From the NCBI GenBank assembly GCA_964017235.1, contig OZ024939.1:45114241-45178240 (forward strand): 64,000 nucleotides of DNA, given 5' to 3'. A model generated the notes under the pieces. That model ran no database searches, was not told the DNA's origin, and saw nothing but the letters and a program-made list of their open reading frames with translations. The DNA is from Sabellastarte sp. h YS-2021. Its lineage: Eukaryota > Annelida > Polychaeta > Sabellida > Sabellidae. Both the position numbers and the translations under genes were made by a program. Positions 20,154 through 31,598 of the stretch are shown here, piece after piece. Each line of letters opens with the position of its first letter. Position 1 is the stretch's first letter.

Positions 20154-21839
20154 CCCTCCTTGGAGCAGGGGTCCTCAACTGACCTAACTAGGTTAAACTT
20201 GAACAGGTAAGGAAAAGGTGACCATGTTTGCCCGGCCATCCTGTCAACGTGGTGTATCTGTCTATCTGGCTGGCTGGTTGTTTCTCTTTTTGACTGATAA
20301 CTCCAAAATTAACTAACGATCATTCTGAATAATCCTTTTGAATTTTTTTATATGGTTACACTTAGCTATAGTATGGAAAAACCTAAAACAGCATGTTTTT
20401 TGTTTTACTTATAAGTCTTATAATATAAGGTTTACCTTTTGATATCATGTCCCATTTTTGCTGTATAATGTTGTTGAATAATAGTTGAAATACATTTGTC
20501 TCAAACAGAAAATATGTGGAAGCAATGATCAGTTAATTTTGGTGAATTTTTGGACTTTGAACATCTCAGTAACATATCCTGTATTTTACACACATATATT
20601 TTTCAGGTTTAAAGCTTAGATAATAGTTGTGTTATCTCTCTATACTTATTATTATTTTGTATCTTGTATTTATAACAAACATTAAATGATACTTTTTCTG
20701 CCTGTAATTGGTAAAAACCCTGTAATCATTTTATGGACCGATTTTGAAAAATGGCAGACTGCAAATGAATACTTCAGCTAGTTTACCATATATGGTCAAT
20801 AATCAAATGAGGACGAGTAATCAAACAACAGCCCTTGAGCTGTTAATGATTGAAATGTCTAAAACGCCTTTCAAAAACATGTTATTGTACCAGTATTCAT
20901 TACAAAAGTAACTTAAACCTATATAAAGTAGACACAAATACTTTTATTTTAAATACATTAATTTTACAAAATTACTAAATTACAAAGGTCACCAGGAGGT
21001 TGAGTTTTGTGGTGTACTAGCAGCATTAATTAGCTAAAATGGTGTGCAATTCCAGACCCTTTTCTATAGGTTGAAGTGGTCTGGAGGACAAGTGGTCTCT
21101 GACGGTTTTAACTGGACAAAGGAAATGATTGGCAAGAGAAGGAAGCTGGATCCAGTGATGGGCTTTGTAGTGATGAAAAGTCTTAGTCAACTTCATGAAT
21201 TATAAGTTTTTGAATATTAATATTGTTATTTTATGGATATCTTTCTATTGCAGTATTAAAACTTGTGTACATTCTGTTATGTTAGTACTACAGTCAATGT
21301 AGTACTTCCATTGTGATATAAAATTATAAACATATGGACCCAGTAAATTCATCATATGTTGTAAATTGGCAAAAATTAGAAGTTAACAATGAATCCAAAC
21401 TTTGATTAATCTGGGTAATTGATGCGAAAATTAAATATTGTAAACTATATTTTGATCAGCTGTGTGGCAGTTTTTTCAAACAAATAATTCAGTGAACTTA
21501 TTTGTTATAGTTACCTGACAAACTTGTAGATCTGTGCAACTTTCCTGACAAGATAAAAGCATTTTGTCAGAGTGTAAAACATTCATATTCAGGTATCACT
21601 GAATGTGGTAAGTATTACAACAGATCACTATGAAACCAGGAACCATGATATTCTGAATGTGTGTGTTATTGTATAACAGGAGAATTTCCCGAGTGCATGT
21701 TCGAAACAAATCACAAATAAAGATAACAATATTATACAAGTATATAGCACAAATATTGTATTATTAATCTTCAACCACTTACTATGACATGATGTATGAG
21801 TGCATTATGGTATAATAAAAATATCCCGTATGACATGTT
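20154..21839. other. No gene seen
   Basis: After about 100 bases that may belong to the LTR element above, the sequence is AT-rich and non-coding. A partial hairpin at 21,715-21,775 resembles the palindrome of the repeat at 4,948-5,045. Confidence 0.5.
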
Positions 21840-22095
21840 CAGAAAAAATGTATATCACCAAGGAAGATTACAATATCATACGAGTGCACAACAGTTTTAT
21901 ATTGTTAATTTTCATGCATATGAGTGACACATTGTTTTTGTATTGGTCTAATTGGGGATGTTTTACTTTTATCATCCACCATATTGTATGAGTAATCATT
22001 AAAAATAAGTCCATATGCAAAGATAGAATGAAACAGGGCTGCCATATAGGGACACAAGCATATGTTAAGACTTTAAATTTTAACTTGCAGATGGC
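21840..22095 (-). repeat. Dispersed repeat ending in a palindrome (copy 2)
   Basis: Reverse-orientation homologue of 4,790-5,045, diverged but collinear over about 240 bp (ttgcaagttaaa-like end near 22,090, the tggtggat-ataaaagtaaaac core near 21,960-21,985, the palindromic end at 21,845-21,915). Confidence 0.65.
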
Positions 22096-22199
22096 AACAA
22101 ATAGTAGAACATTTTTCTCGTTTGTGATAATTTTCCAAGTAGAGAGGTGTGCCAAGAATTCTGGTTCCTTTACTGCTATCTCTGTAGAAAAGGGTTGGG

Positions 22200-23010
22200 T
22201 TGGGTGACCTTGAAGTAGCGAAGTATCTTTAAACATTGTCCTGGCTATATCACAGAAAATGTAAAGTGTAAGAAATTTATACTTCGTGGGGACATTGGCA
22301 GGGGGTGCAGTTATGCAATATCACCTTACTTTGACCTCTCACCTTAACCTTTAAAATTTTGTCCAGTGTATACCTTGGAAAATATAAGGTGTATGATGTT
22401 GATACCTGGCTGGGCTATTTGTTAGCAAATGTAGGTGTGTAACATATGATGTAATCTGTATAGTGTAGGGCTTTAGGTAGGAAACCATACATTTCCTGAA
22501 GTTGATACCAGTTAGATGGGTTAGGTTGCACATGTGCAATGTTATGGTGTAGCCTCAGTTTAACCTTGCTGGAGTGACCTTGACACATAAACTGTTGTCC
22601 ACTTTATATCTTGAAACCGTACAGTGTAAGTTCATATTTGGTAGAGATACTGGCTGGGGGTATAGGTGTGCATTTCTTAGTTTGACATTACTGTGACCTA
22701 GCTGTGGTGACCTTGACCTAAAATGTTGTCTGAGCCATATCTAGGAAACCCTATAGTATAAAAAGTTGATAGTTGATAGTAACATTGGTTGAGGAGTGAA
22801 GGTGTGCATTGTCATTCTACGGCACTGAATTGACCTTTGCTGTAGTGACTTTAACATTTAAAATCTTCTCCAGGGTATATTTTGGAAACTTCAAAGGGTA
22901 GAAAGTTGATACTTGGCATGATCTTTGATTCAGGAATGTAGCTATATAATGTCATCGTCTGACGTTGATTTGATCTTTTACATTGCTGCAGTGACCTTGA
23001 CTTTTGAAAT
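22200..23010. repeat. Degenerate ~135-145 bp tandem repeat with TGACCTTGAC
   Basis: About five or six diverged units, each running 'tgaccttgac - ttgtcc - tat-tttggaaa - gt-gtataagttgata-t - gca'. Opposite-sense relatives lie at 3,370-3,665. Units are well diverged, so the array is old. It holds many TGACCTTGA/AAGGTCA half-sites. No coding function seen. Confidence 0.65.
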
Positions 23011-24845
23011 TGAACTAATGCCATCATCTTGCTATTAAATTGTTTTGTTTGGTGGCTTGTCTTTATAAATATTTTCTCCTTCTTTAGTTTTATTTTTCAC
23101 TCCACCTTTACTTAACTTACACTGTTCTGAAAGATTCCTTATCTTTGTAGTTTTCACCTCTTCTGTATCTCATGGCGTCTAATACTATTTCTCCAGGCTA
23201 TTGTTTACAGGCATCGCTAATGCTATTTTATCATATTATCTTAATATTTAAAAACCCTACAGAAGTTCCTGTTTCACGACAGTCACTTTCACAAAAGACA
23301 TTACAGTTCAGATGGACTAGTTGAAGGTCACCATAGACAATACTTGTACCTTTTCTGTTAAAGTGAACTGAAGACCACTTTGTGTGCCAATTTACAATGC
23401 CAAGCATTTTTCACTTTACTTTCCATAATGAAATGAAAAGATACTACTCTATACTTGACTTAAGTATTTTGACTTAAGGCTTTTCATTTGATGACTGGTT
23501 ATGGGTAACTGTGTATACTTGGTTAAATGTCAAATACTTTAGGTCTTCAGTCACTGCATATTTATATTTTTTGGAAATTATACTCAAAGTATTAACATCA
23601 ATGTATAAGTACAATAGTTTGGATTAATAAAAAAATACATGATTGTACCATACGTTTAGAAACCATCGGCATATGAAGATGCTACAAGTGGAGGCACAAT
23701 CTTTGATGCTAATTTTAAATGGTTCAGTGTGTTATATGCTGATGATAGCTTAAAGTTTCAAGTTTCTATAAACTTGTTTTGTATCTGTTCTTATTGTGTT
23801 ATTGGTATGACTAGCCAGGGTATGTCCTGTGAGGTCCAATGACATCATTTAAGCAGATGCCATTTTTCAGGTGTATGAGTTTATACTCACTTTGAATATG
23901 GCCTTGTGATACATATGAAGAGGATGCCTTCTGTGCCGATGACAAGTGCTGGGGAATGTATCAAAATAGAAGTTAGTTTGTATTGACCTATATCATATTG
24001 CCCGCAGTGTGAAAAAGACAAGGTATAGAATGATAGCAGGAAAATTGCCTTACTGGCACAAATGTTTCCAAATTTTATCACAAGATTACACAAATCAATA
24101 CAATTTGAGTTCAAAGAATGAGGATTTAGTAATTTGTCTTCTCAGAGTGATAAATGTAAACCAAACATATATGCAGCAAGTGGGTTGGTTTACTTTTTTA
24201 TCCACTGTTTTGGTTCAATAATAAGTCCTGTGGCTGTTAAACTGTGTAACTGATAGAGCTGCATTCTCATCTGAGAATATGTTATAATGATTTTTTACAT
24301 GTGCCGGAAATCAAGGCATTAAATACACATTTAGCGTGTGAATGACTTCCATAAATATCCACCCGAGTACCCTTTCCCAACATTTTTCACATATTTTGCC
24401 CTGTAACTTGGAAATGATAAGCCTGACATGACTCAAATTGTATTACAGCTAAACTCTGTGTGTAATATTTGTGTATGAGACATTTGAAGTCTGAATCTTC
24501 AATTTTAAGGTCACATTGAGGTCTCTAAAAGGCTCACAGAGACCCAATATTTTGATTTTTGCCACTTTTAATCCCTGTTACTGTTGAAATATGTGGCTTT
24601 GAAATTTTTCAAAGAAGGATCTGTATATTTAATATTTGAATATTAATGATGTTATGGCTATAGTCTGCTTTAAGAAATAAGTTTTGTGTTTTCATCCCTC
24701 TGCTCACTGAGTTTTTAACTTTTTAAAATCCAACTGGTTATAAATATTAATGGTAAAAATGGGGGATTTTTTCTAGCCCTTAAGAAGCTCAGTATTATTC
24801 AACTTGCTTTAGTTAATTTTAACGCAGCTCCTGCAGTTATGCATA
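23011..24845. other. No gene seen
   Basis: AT-rich, non-coding sequence without clear repeats by eye. Confidence 0.5.
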
Positions 24846-24943
24846 TAAAATAGTAAACAAAGTAAAAACAAAGAGCGTATAAAATAAATAAATTTATTTA
24901 AGCTTTCGGAGCCTCACTCCTTCATCAGAAATAGCTTACCTGC
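24846..24943 (-). repeat. Penelope-like element end fragment
   Basis: A 98-bp copy of the terminal sequence of the Penelope-like elements at 53-58 kb, running from 'taaaatagtaaacaaag' through a 16-base AT palindrome (taaataaatttattta) to the hammerhead-like core on the minus strand (TTTC at 24,904 and TCATCAG at 24,922). No internal sequence accompanies it. Confidence 0.8.
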
Positions 24944-26875
24944 AGTTATGAACTTATTTCTGTTGAAAATCACACTTTGTAGGTCCCAATTTTAAGTACA
25001 TTATGAAACACTGTCTTCTGAGTTCCATTCTTGTGGCTTTAATAATTTATATAGAAATCTGGTATAATTTTCTGTTGGACATTCCTTATTCATATATTTA
25101 ATTATTTTATTGCTCATAAGATTAACTGAGCTTTCTGGGGCACATTTGTAAATGGATAGAATGGCCCATTTCTGATTTCTGACTTCTGAGTATTTTCTGA
25201 TTTCTGCGTATTTTTATTACCCCTTTTGTATAGAGTGTTTGTAATCTCATACAATTCATATAGTGTCCATATTATTGACATAAATGTTTGTGAGAAACTT
25301 CATTAGCTCATTGCATTTAGCTTCACATTGGCTTTATTTACATTCCTCACTCTCCTTTGTCTCCCCAGCTATCCCATTGACACTAGTAAAATGGAATTAT
25401 AAAGGTGATAACAAATAAGAAACAAATTCTGATGCTCAGTGGAGTTCCTGATCTTTACAGAGATATATAGAAAAAGTAATCATCCTCTTTGTTTAAGTAG
25501 TATGGTGGTATAAAAATCTGGCATGTCTAGCACTATATAAACTAAAATTTCATTTATTTACAAGAACTGAGAAGTGATATTGTCAGATCTTACTGATTCT
25601 TCTTATTATAAGTGAAACTCTTTTTATTATAAATGAAACCAAATTTAATTTACATTGTAAAAGACTTTTAAGGATACATGTCTAATTATGAAGAAAAAAA
25701 TTGTAAATGGATAATTTAATCTGTTGGGATCTAATCATATATTTGTTATTATTATTATTATTTCATCTATCCACCAATATATTGAAAACATAGAAACAGA
25801 TAAACTTGTGTGTGGACCTTTTCCCACAAGGATTCTTGCTCACAGGACCTTTGCTCACTACATTTTTACAGGAGAGGAATTTTTGCACAAAATAATGCTA
25901 TGAAATAATATCCACAAAATGAACTTTTTTCATGTTTTATTGAAGTATATCTGTACAATATCAAACATGTTAAATGTCAATGTCTTATTATGTTATTGAA
26001 TTTTAAGTATGTAATGTTTAAAGTGTTGGACTTTCGTGAAACCTTTTTAGTATTCATGTATTCTTCACTGCAAAGGTTTTGGCCGACTGGTATTTTTCAT
26101 TATTTTAATTTTCAATACTGTGTAAATCTATCAACCCTGAATTAAATACTATTGAAATTGAGTTATATACTTTATATATTGTGACTTAGGAAGTACAATT
26201 AATGTTTATCTCTTTTAACACTATATGTCCTGATTAGTTATCTGAGGGGAGTATTTATTGATTGATTGATTGGTTCATTGATTGACAAAAAATGAAAATG
26301 TCTATGCAGTAAGAAAATTTCTATTGTGGGTGGACATCGTACAGATTGTTATGGGCAAAGTTCCTTGTGGCCAAAGGTCCTGTGGATTGAGTTTGCATTG
26401 GACAAAATTCTCATGGGCAAAGTTCCTGAATTCTTATCCCTTGTCTGGGTATAGAATTGTGCTTGCAAAATAAAAATATTTTAAATTGAATTACTTAAGT
26501 TCTTATGTAAGTTATGTTTTCCTCAAAGTTATGTCACAAAGAAGATGGACTCCATGGAAAATACCAGTCAAAACATGTTGCGTGAGTGATGACCTGTCTG
26601 GGGATATGTTGGTGCCGAGTTGGCTGAATCTAGTTTAACTTAAGTTTACCAAAATATTGAAGTACCAACAAATCTTTAAGTCTTCAAAAAGCCCATTTGT
26701 GGTTCATATTTACATGCAAGTAAGAGCTCATGTACGCATATGAAAACTAAAATATTCACGTTAACAAATCAAACATATCCAGTTTTTCACCTAATTTCTG
26801 CTTTTGGAGGCCGGTTGTAAAATTCGTATTCAACCACAACCTTAGAATAAATATTTTGTGGGTAGTGAGTTCATA
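24944..26875. other. No gene; small satellites
   Basis: AT-rich sequence with a (TTA)n tract near 25,748 and (ATTG)n near 26,262. Related GGCAAAGTTCCTGTGG-type segments occur in opposite orientation at about 25,826-25,880 and 26,352-26,430, as if marking the two ends of a decayed inverted-repeat element. Confidence 0.45.
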
Positions 26876-27086
26876 ATAGTGTGTCAAGTTAATAAAGTTA
26901 TGCTGCTTAGCTCTTTTTAAATATCCATATAAAATAGTAAACAAAGTAAAAACAAAGAGCGTATAAAATAAATAAATTTATTTAAGCTTTCGGAGCCTCA
27001 CTCCTGATGGAGTGAGTGAGGCTCCGAAAGCTTAAATAAATTTATTTATTTTATACGCTCTTTGTTTTTACTTTGTTTACTATTTC
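26876..27086. repeat. Palindromic pair of Penelope-like ends
   Basis: Antisense copy of the element's 5' segment (caagttaataaagttatgctg, from 26,886) and antisense terminal sequence (to 27,003), then the same terminal sequence in sense (27,011-27,086). Arms of about 75 bp mirror each other across TGATGGAGTGA. The sense arm ends exactly where Polinton-like P1 coding sequence begins. Confidence 0.85.
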
Positions 27087-27736
27087 ATAAATCTAAAGTC
27101 ATTTAAAGACTGGAACAGTTTAAGGTTGGCAGAAACTCCATTAAGAATGGCTCTATTTTCCCCTTGACAAATATCTAGATATAAACATCCCTCAATATTG
27201 GCTGCATCTCCATCTTTGGTAGGTCTTCCCCTTTCTGTATATCCACTATTGCTCCCTATATATTCTAATTCATCTAAATGTCCTGCCTGATCCTTAAAAA
27301 ACATGGCTGCCTGAGCCTGTGATAATATCGTATTGTTGCTAGATCCTAAGAGTAGATCGATAAGTGCCTTATAAGGATAATTAACACCAACATCCGGTGA
27401 GATAAGTTTCTGATTTAATGATAAATCAACCTGTCTGAAAATGGAATGTAAAGTAAAATTAACACGGGATACTTGATTACAATTAGGTGTGGGATCACCA
27501 TTGAGAGTTCTGTCTTTAATCTTATATCCTTCCTCATCTGTGATTATATATTTTATACGTAGTTTGCTCTTTCCTAGACTAATGTAGTCTACAGAAGTTC
27601 CTGGTATACTAAATTCTATAACACTTCCCTCTGATATTGCTGCAATAGGATTGTAATCTACCCAGTATTCTTTAACAATCGTCTTATCAGTAGGAGGTGG
27701 AGCAAATAGAGAAAGCGAGGTTTGCACTACATCCAT
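27080..27736 (-). pseudogene. Major capsid protein remnant (P1)
   Basis: Starts MDVVQTSLSLFAPPPTD and resembles metazoan proteins labelled 'F54H12.2-like', which I take to be Polinton-type major capsid proteins. Shared blocks with the P2 protein at 51,742: the 'S-L-LFA-P-T' start, 'W-V-Y-PI-A' and the 'L-S-F-Q-D-SLN-LI-P-N-YPYKA' region (near residue 110-130), where P1 has FRQVDLSLNQKLISP and P2 has FSQIDMTLKNTLVTT. It would have formed the shell. The C-terminal part is replaced by the Penelope terminus. Fossil. Confidence 0.75.
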
Positions 27737-27779
27737 ATGGAACTGTATTTGATTACCTTATTTTTAAAAAAAATTTTTA

Positions 27780-28080
27780 CTTGTCACGTTTGCTTTTTTT
27801 ATCTTTTCCCCTTGCTTTGTCACCTTCTTCTTCTTTTTGATTGAGGATCTGTTAGACTTGCTTTTACCCCTATCTTTTCCTCCTATTTGAAAACTTTTTG
27901 CTTTTTGCCCTCTATTTATATCTGACTAGAATCTAACCTCACTTTTAGCCTCTTCAACTGCTGCCTGTGTTGGATTGACTATTGAAATATCAATGTTTTT
28001 ATTGCTTTTATTCTTTTCATTCTCCTCTTCACTATCTAGAACATAATTTTTGGACAGGTCCATTTTACCTTCTATACATT
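27780..28080 (-). pseudogene. Lysine-rich core-like protein remnant (P1)
   Basis: Between minor and major capsid genes the minus strand encodes an acidic start (DLSKNYVLDSEEENEK) and a very lysine-rich end. By position and charge it corresponds to the basic protein at 51,392 in P2, and would suit DNA condensation inside a particle. Low sequence complexity makes the call weak. Fossil. Confidence 0.45.
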
Positions 28081-28092
28081 TTTGACAAAACT

Positions 28093-28510
28093 TTAAATAT
28101 TTATTGATAACTTTTTCCTTCTTTTCTTTCTTAGATGCAAAGTTAATTCAACCACTCCAGTTAAACTACTCACAAAACGAAGGTTCTTATTCTTTATATA
28201 TATACCGATTCGACTGAAATTTTTGGTTTTAACTGGTAAATAGTAAATTTTATTAAATATTTGGTATTTACTGGAATTGGGTTTAGGTAACAACCTTAAA
28301 ACACTTTGCATTGAGTTCCTAACATAAGAATAATCTACAATATCTGAAAGTAAATATAATGTTTCATTAGTGACAGTACTCGCAGAGAAATCACAAATCC
28401 CAACCACCCAGTCTCCACTTAAAGTAGTTCTCTCAGGCAACTCGACGGTAAAATTGGAAGCTCTGTTATTCGGATGAAAGTTTAAGGAATCTATAGAAGA
28501 TAAAAAAATG
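28093..28510 (-). pseudogene. Minor capsid (penton-like) protein remnant (P1)
   Basis: Contains the block 'FHPNNRASNFTVELP' followed by LSGDWVVGICDFS (near 28,410), a pattern typical of single-jelly-roll minor capsid proteins of Polintons and adintoviruses (N-x-F-x-V-x-L-P ... L-x-G-x-W-E/V-V-G). P2 has its counterpart at 50,666-51,338 with VGQWEVGLMEIQ. It would have capped the particle vertices. Fossil. Confidence 0.65.
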
Positions 28511-28559
28511 AATGCTGTCCTCCTCCATCCTGATTGTTATTTAGAATCCCTAATTATAT

Positions 28560-29037
28560 CATGCTTTATTATATATTTATATCCTATATATTTTCCACCT
28601 GTTTTTCTGGAATCCAAGAATTGAACTTTGATGGCCATCCCTTCCATTTCACTAATATTTCCACCTCTCCACTCTTTTTCTTTCTTTTTTGAGAATTTCT
28701 TCAATTTTCTACATTATATCAGAATCTAAAAATGCTGATTGCAATTCTGGTTCATAAAAAAACCTGTATTACCTCATTATTGTAATCTTTTAACTCATAC
28801 ATGGGTATATTTGGTATAATTTACAATTAACGACAGTGAATATTTCCCCAGACCATTTCTCAGTGTATTCTTTATCAAACATATTTTTAGATGACTTATC
28901 TTAACCCTATCAGATATCTCGAATTTAAAACTTTTTGGTTTTAAGGTTTGCATAATTTTCGGATTTTGATATTGTTTTTTGGAGGCGAAATAACTTTTAG
29001 GATATTTCAAGTTATCATACTGATTCTTCCATACCAA
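28560..29037 (-). pseudogene. Integrase C-terminal region (P1)
   Basis: Continues from the integrase core: a basic SH3-like stretch (FEISDRVKISHLKICLI, cf. P2 FKVGDFVRISRVRKTF), YTKYTHVYELKDY-type text near 28,800, then a decayed chromodomain-like end. In family members this region binds DNA or chromatin. Fossil. Confidence 0.6.
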
Positions 29038-29049
29038 ATAAGGATTTTT

Positions 29050-29600
29050 TTATTTTACATCTTTTGGACTCATTTTAATTGATCTACGCTTCGAATTATT
29101 GTAACCGTAAGTAACATCAGGTGGAATACCAACCCATCTTAAAGTGTCCTTTTCACTTAAATATTTCAGTATTTTACTTCTAATAGTTTTAATAACTCTT
29201 TCAGTGTAATTAGCTTTAGTTTTATAATATGTATACAAATGTTTTATGTTATTTTGATTTAATAACCTATTAAAATTTCGGTTTTCATATTCACTTCCTT
29301 GGTCAGTTCTTAAGATTTTAGGTTTCCCAATTTTTTCCTTAATTAGTCTTTGAAATATGTTTATCATTTCTTCCCCTCTTAAGCTTTTCATTTCTGCTGT
29401 GTATAAGTATCTAGTAAATATATCTATAAATACTGCAAAGTAGGAGTAACCATCGTTTTCTTCCTTATATTTCACTATATTAGCAGTATCCCATTGATAA
29501 TTAGATGCAAAGGCTAGGACTTTAGGTCTTCGAAAACTCCTTCGAACTGGGTGAAAAGTGGTGTTAATATATATTTGTTCATTCTAAAATTTTTTCAATA
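29050..29600 (-). pseudogene. Retrovirus-type integrase core (P1)
   Basis: DDE integrase of the Polinton kind. QWDTANIVKY (about 29,490) gives the first Asp, ILRTDQGSEYENRNF the second and KANYTERVIKTIRSKI the Glu. YGYNNSKRRSIKMSP at the end matches the P2 counterpart AYNSSVHRSIKMAP. It would paste the element into host DNA. Placement next to a packaging ATPase and capsid genes separates it from LTR-element integrases. Fossil. Confidence 0.8.
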
Positions 29601-29824
29601 TGATACTTAATTGATACAAGGAGATTGGTTAATCAGTCAAAATGTTTTCTGGCTATACCTCTTCTCCCCCTTCTGACTTAATAAATTTTTAAAGAATTTT
29701 TAGGTAACAAAAAGGGCAAACAGGATATTGACCTTTATATAGTTAAGAGAATTAGGGGATTAAAGAAAATGTTTATTTTCAATGATTTATTTCATCCTCA
29801 TTTAATAATTTTTTTTTACTTATT

Positions 29825-30531
29825 TCATTTGTATATTATTGTATCTTCATCAGGAAAGTTTCTAGTTTTCAACATATAAATATCATTAATCACTGGTGAC
29901 AAATCGATCAGCAGATAACCGAAGGGGGTCTCGGTTGCATCCAAATAAACATCTGATAATTTCTTTTGAATACCTATTTGTCGTCCAAGTAACTTAATTT
30001 GTTGAGTATCCCTGGGATTTTTAAATGAAATAAAGTAATGAGTATTTAAGGATATATCTCTGCAATATTTACCCTGATGAAATAAATTTTGTAAAATTAA
30101 CATTACACTAATATTCCTATGATGTGACTCTCTACTGAAAAGATTAGCAATAAAAATGTTATTCAAGGCCGGAATCTGGAGGTCATCTATAACTACTATG
30201 CTATGCTTAGAATTAGGAAATTGCTTAAAATCTTCTTTTGAAGGCAATCCCTGTCTGAACTCTATATGTCCATTTGTCTCTTGTTCAAAATTATCCTGCC
30301 AGTTGTTATAAAAATAATAGATTTTTTAACCTTTTCTGTAAACATCTAATTGATATTCTTCAGCAATCTCACTACAAACGTAGATTTACCGGATCCGGTT
30401 GGACCACATATAATAGAGGTGAATGGATTTTTAAAGAGAAAAGGATCCATAAATTGCATTGTCATGGCACTGTACAAGCTGATAAGTGATTTCAGGCCAG
30501 ATATAACAGGAATCTGACTTTTTTCAATCAA
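29825..30531 (-). pseudogene. FtsK/HerA-type packaging ATPase (P1)
   Basis: Walker A GPTGSGKST near 30,390 and a Walker B-like SIVVIDDL near 30,190 are followed by the family blocks SRESHHRNISVMLILQNLFH and DISLNTHYFISFKNPRDTQQ, which P2 shares at 52,860-53,000 (KGSHHKNISVIAVTQNVFHQ, SLNTHYMVPFKNPRDASQ). This enzyme packages DNA into Polinton and nucleo-cytoplasmic large DNA virus particles. First gene of the minus-strand block. Fossil. Confidence 0.82.
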
Positions 30532-30642
30532 GAGGTATCAGTCAAATGGAGAGCAATAATCCACACTGTGTTGGAAAGCTAGCCAATAAAATGTGTGTTG
30601 AAAGCAATGTTATCTATGCCAGCTTGCTGCATCTCCCCTGCT

Positions 30643-30650
30643 CTTTTATA
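30643..30650 (-). promoter_or_regulatory. TATA box upstream of the P1 ATPase
   Basis: Minus-strand GATATAAAAGAGCAGGGG gives a strong TATA element about 115 bases before the first Met of the ATPase region. Position and sense suit an element promoter. Confidence 0.55.
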
Positions 30651-30917
30651 TCTCTTTGCAGACTGGAGTGTGTGAGATTAAGAAATTTGCTCTTTATTTT
30701 CACAGTTTTTGTGTAACATTTCTGATTCTAAAATGGTAGGCTGCGCAGTGACCTTGGACACGTCTTTTGTGCAATTCAGAAATCGCGAATATAGAACGGT
30801 AAATAAAGTAGCGCTGTTGAATTCTATGTACATCATCCCTTTGCATACAAATGTAAACAAACAACTCACGGTAAAATAAAACGTAAATTATATGCAGCAA
30901 ATATAAATGACTTATAG

Positions 30918-31063
30918 GAATATAGCACTCAAAAGCCGTCTAAACGCAGAATTTTAGACTGGTTGGCGTGGTCAGAGCACGAAGGTGAAGCCTGAGTGCT
31001 TGACAATTGCAACCAGTCTAAAATTCTGCATTTAGACGGCTTTTGAGTGCTATATTCCTATTC
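30918..31063. repeat. Long hairpin 1
   Basis: Arms of about 50 bp (taggaatatagcactcaaaa ... ttttgagtgctatattccta) pair across a centre that itself holds AGCAC...GTGCT; within each arm GTCTAAA...TTTTAGAC forms a nested smaller hairpin. Could extrude as a cruciform. Confidence 0.85.
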
Positions 31064-31450
31064 TAATATGACTGTTTACAACAAAATACTTAAAACACTT
31101 GTAAGATTAAGAAAAAATTATCCAAGTGAATGCAATAGGGTGCCGCCATGTTGGCTGTTCCATCAAGTAAACAGTGGTGGTTTTTTTCTCCAAAAATATA
31201 CAGTAAATTTTTTCTGAATCAAGGTACAGGCAAACAATTCAAAAATGCACAACTTTATACACTATCTCATGGTATTTTAAAAAAAATTGTGAAAACAAAC
31301 TTATAGACTATTGTTTTTCAGCCAATAATTATGCATGGCGAAGTTGATAACAGCCGTAATGTTGATGCAGAATTTTAGACAGTTTAGAAATTACTCTCAA
31401 CCAATCAGAATGACGGACACATCCGTGTCATGTTAGAATCTGGTTTGGTA

Positions 31451-31598
31451 TAGGAATATAGCAGAAAAAAACATCTAAACGCAGAATTTTAGATGGGTTG
31501 ACGTGGTATGAGCACGAAGGCAAAGCCTGAGTGCTTATCCCACGTCAACCCGTCTAAAATTCTGCGTTTAGATGTTTTTTGAATGCTATATTCCTATT
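31451..31598. repeat. Long hairpin 2
   Basis: Second, diverged version with the same design (arms taggaatatagca...tgctatattccta, inner gggttgacgtgg / ccacgtcaaccc, central AGCAC...GTGCT). Confidence 0.85.

Larger units (their letters stand above)
27087..30917 (-). mobile_element. Compact Polinton-like fossil P1
   Basis: Minus-strand block with, in transcription order, packaging ATPase, integrase, integrase C-terminal module, minor capsid (penton-like), basic protein and the N-terminal part of a double-jelly-roll-type major capsid protein. No protein-primed DNA polymerase B or protease was recognised. The capsid end is cut off by a Penelope-like terminus at 27,086. Broken in several places. 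A near-identical second copy lies at 58,553-62,385, so the duplication is very recent although the element itself is decayed. Confidence 0.8.

Noticed and set aside
30274-30489. 71-codon plus-strand frame, repeated at 61,740-61,955
   Set aside because: Antisense shadow of the packaging ATPase Walker A region; its repetition only reflects the duplication.
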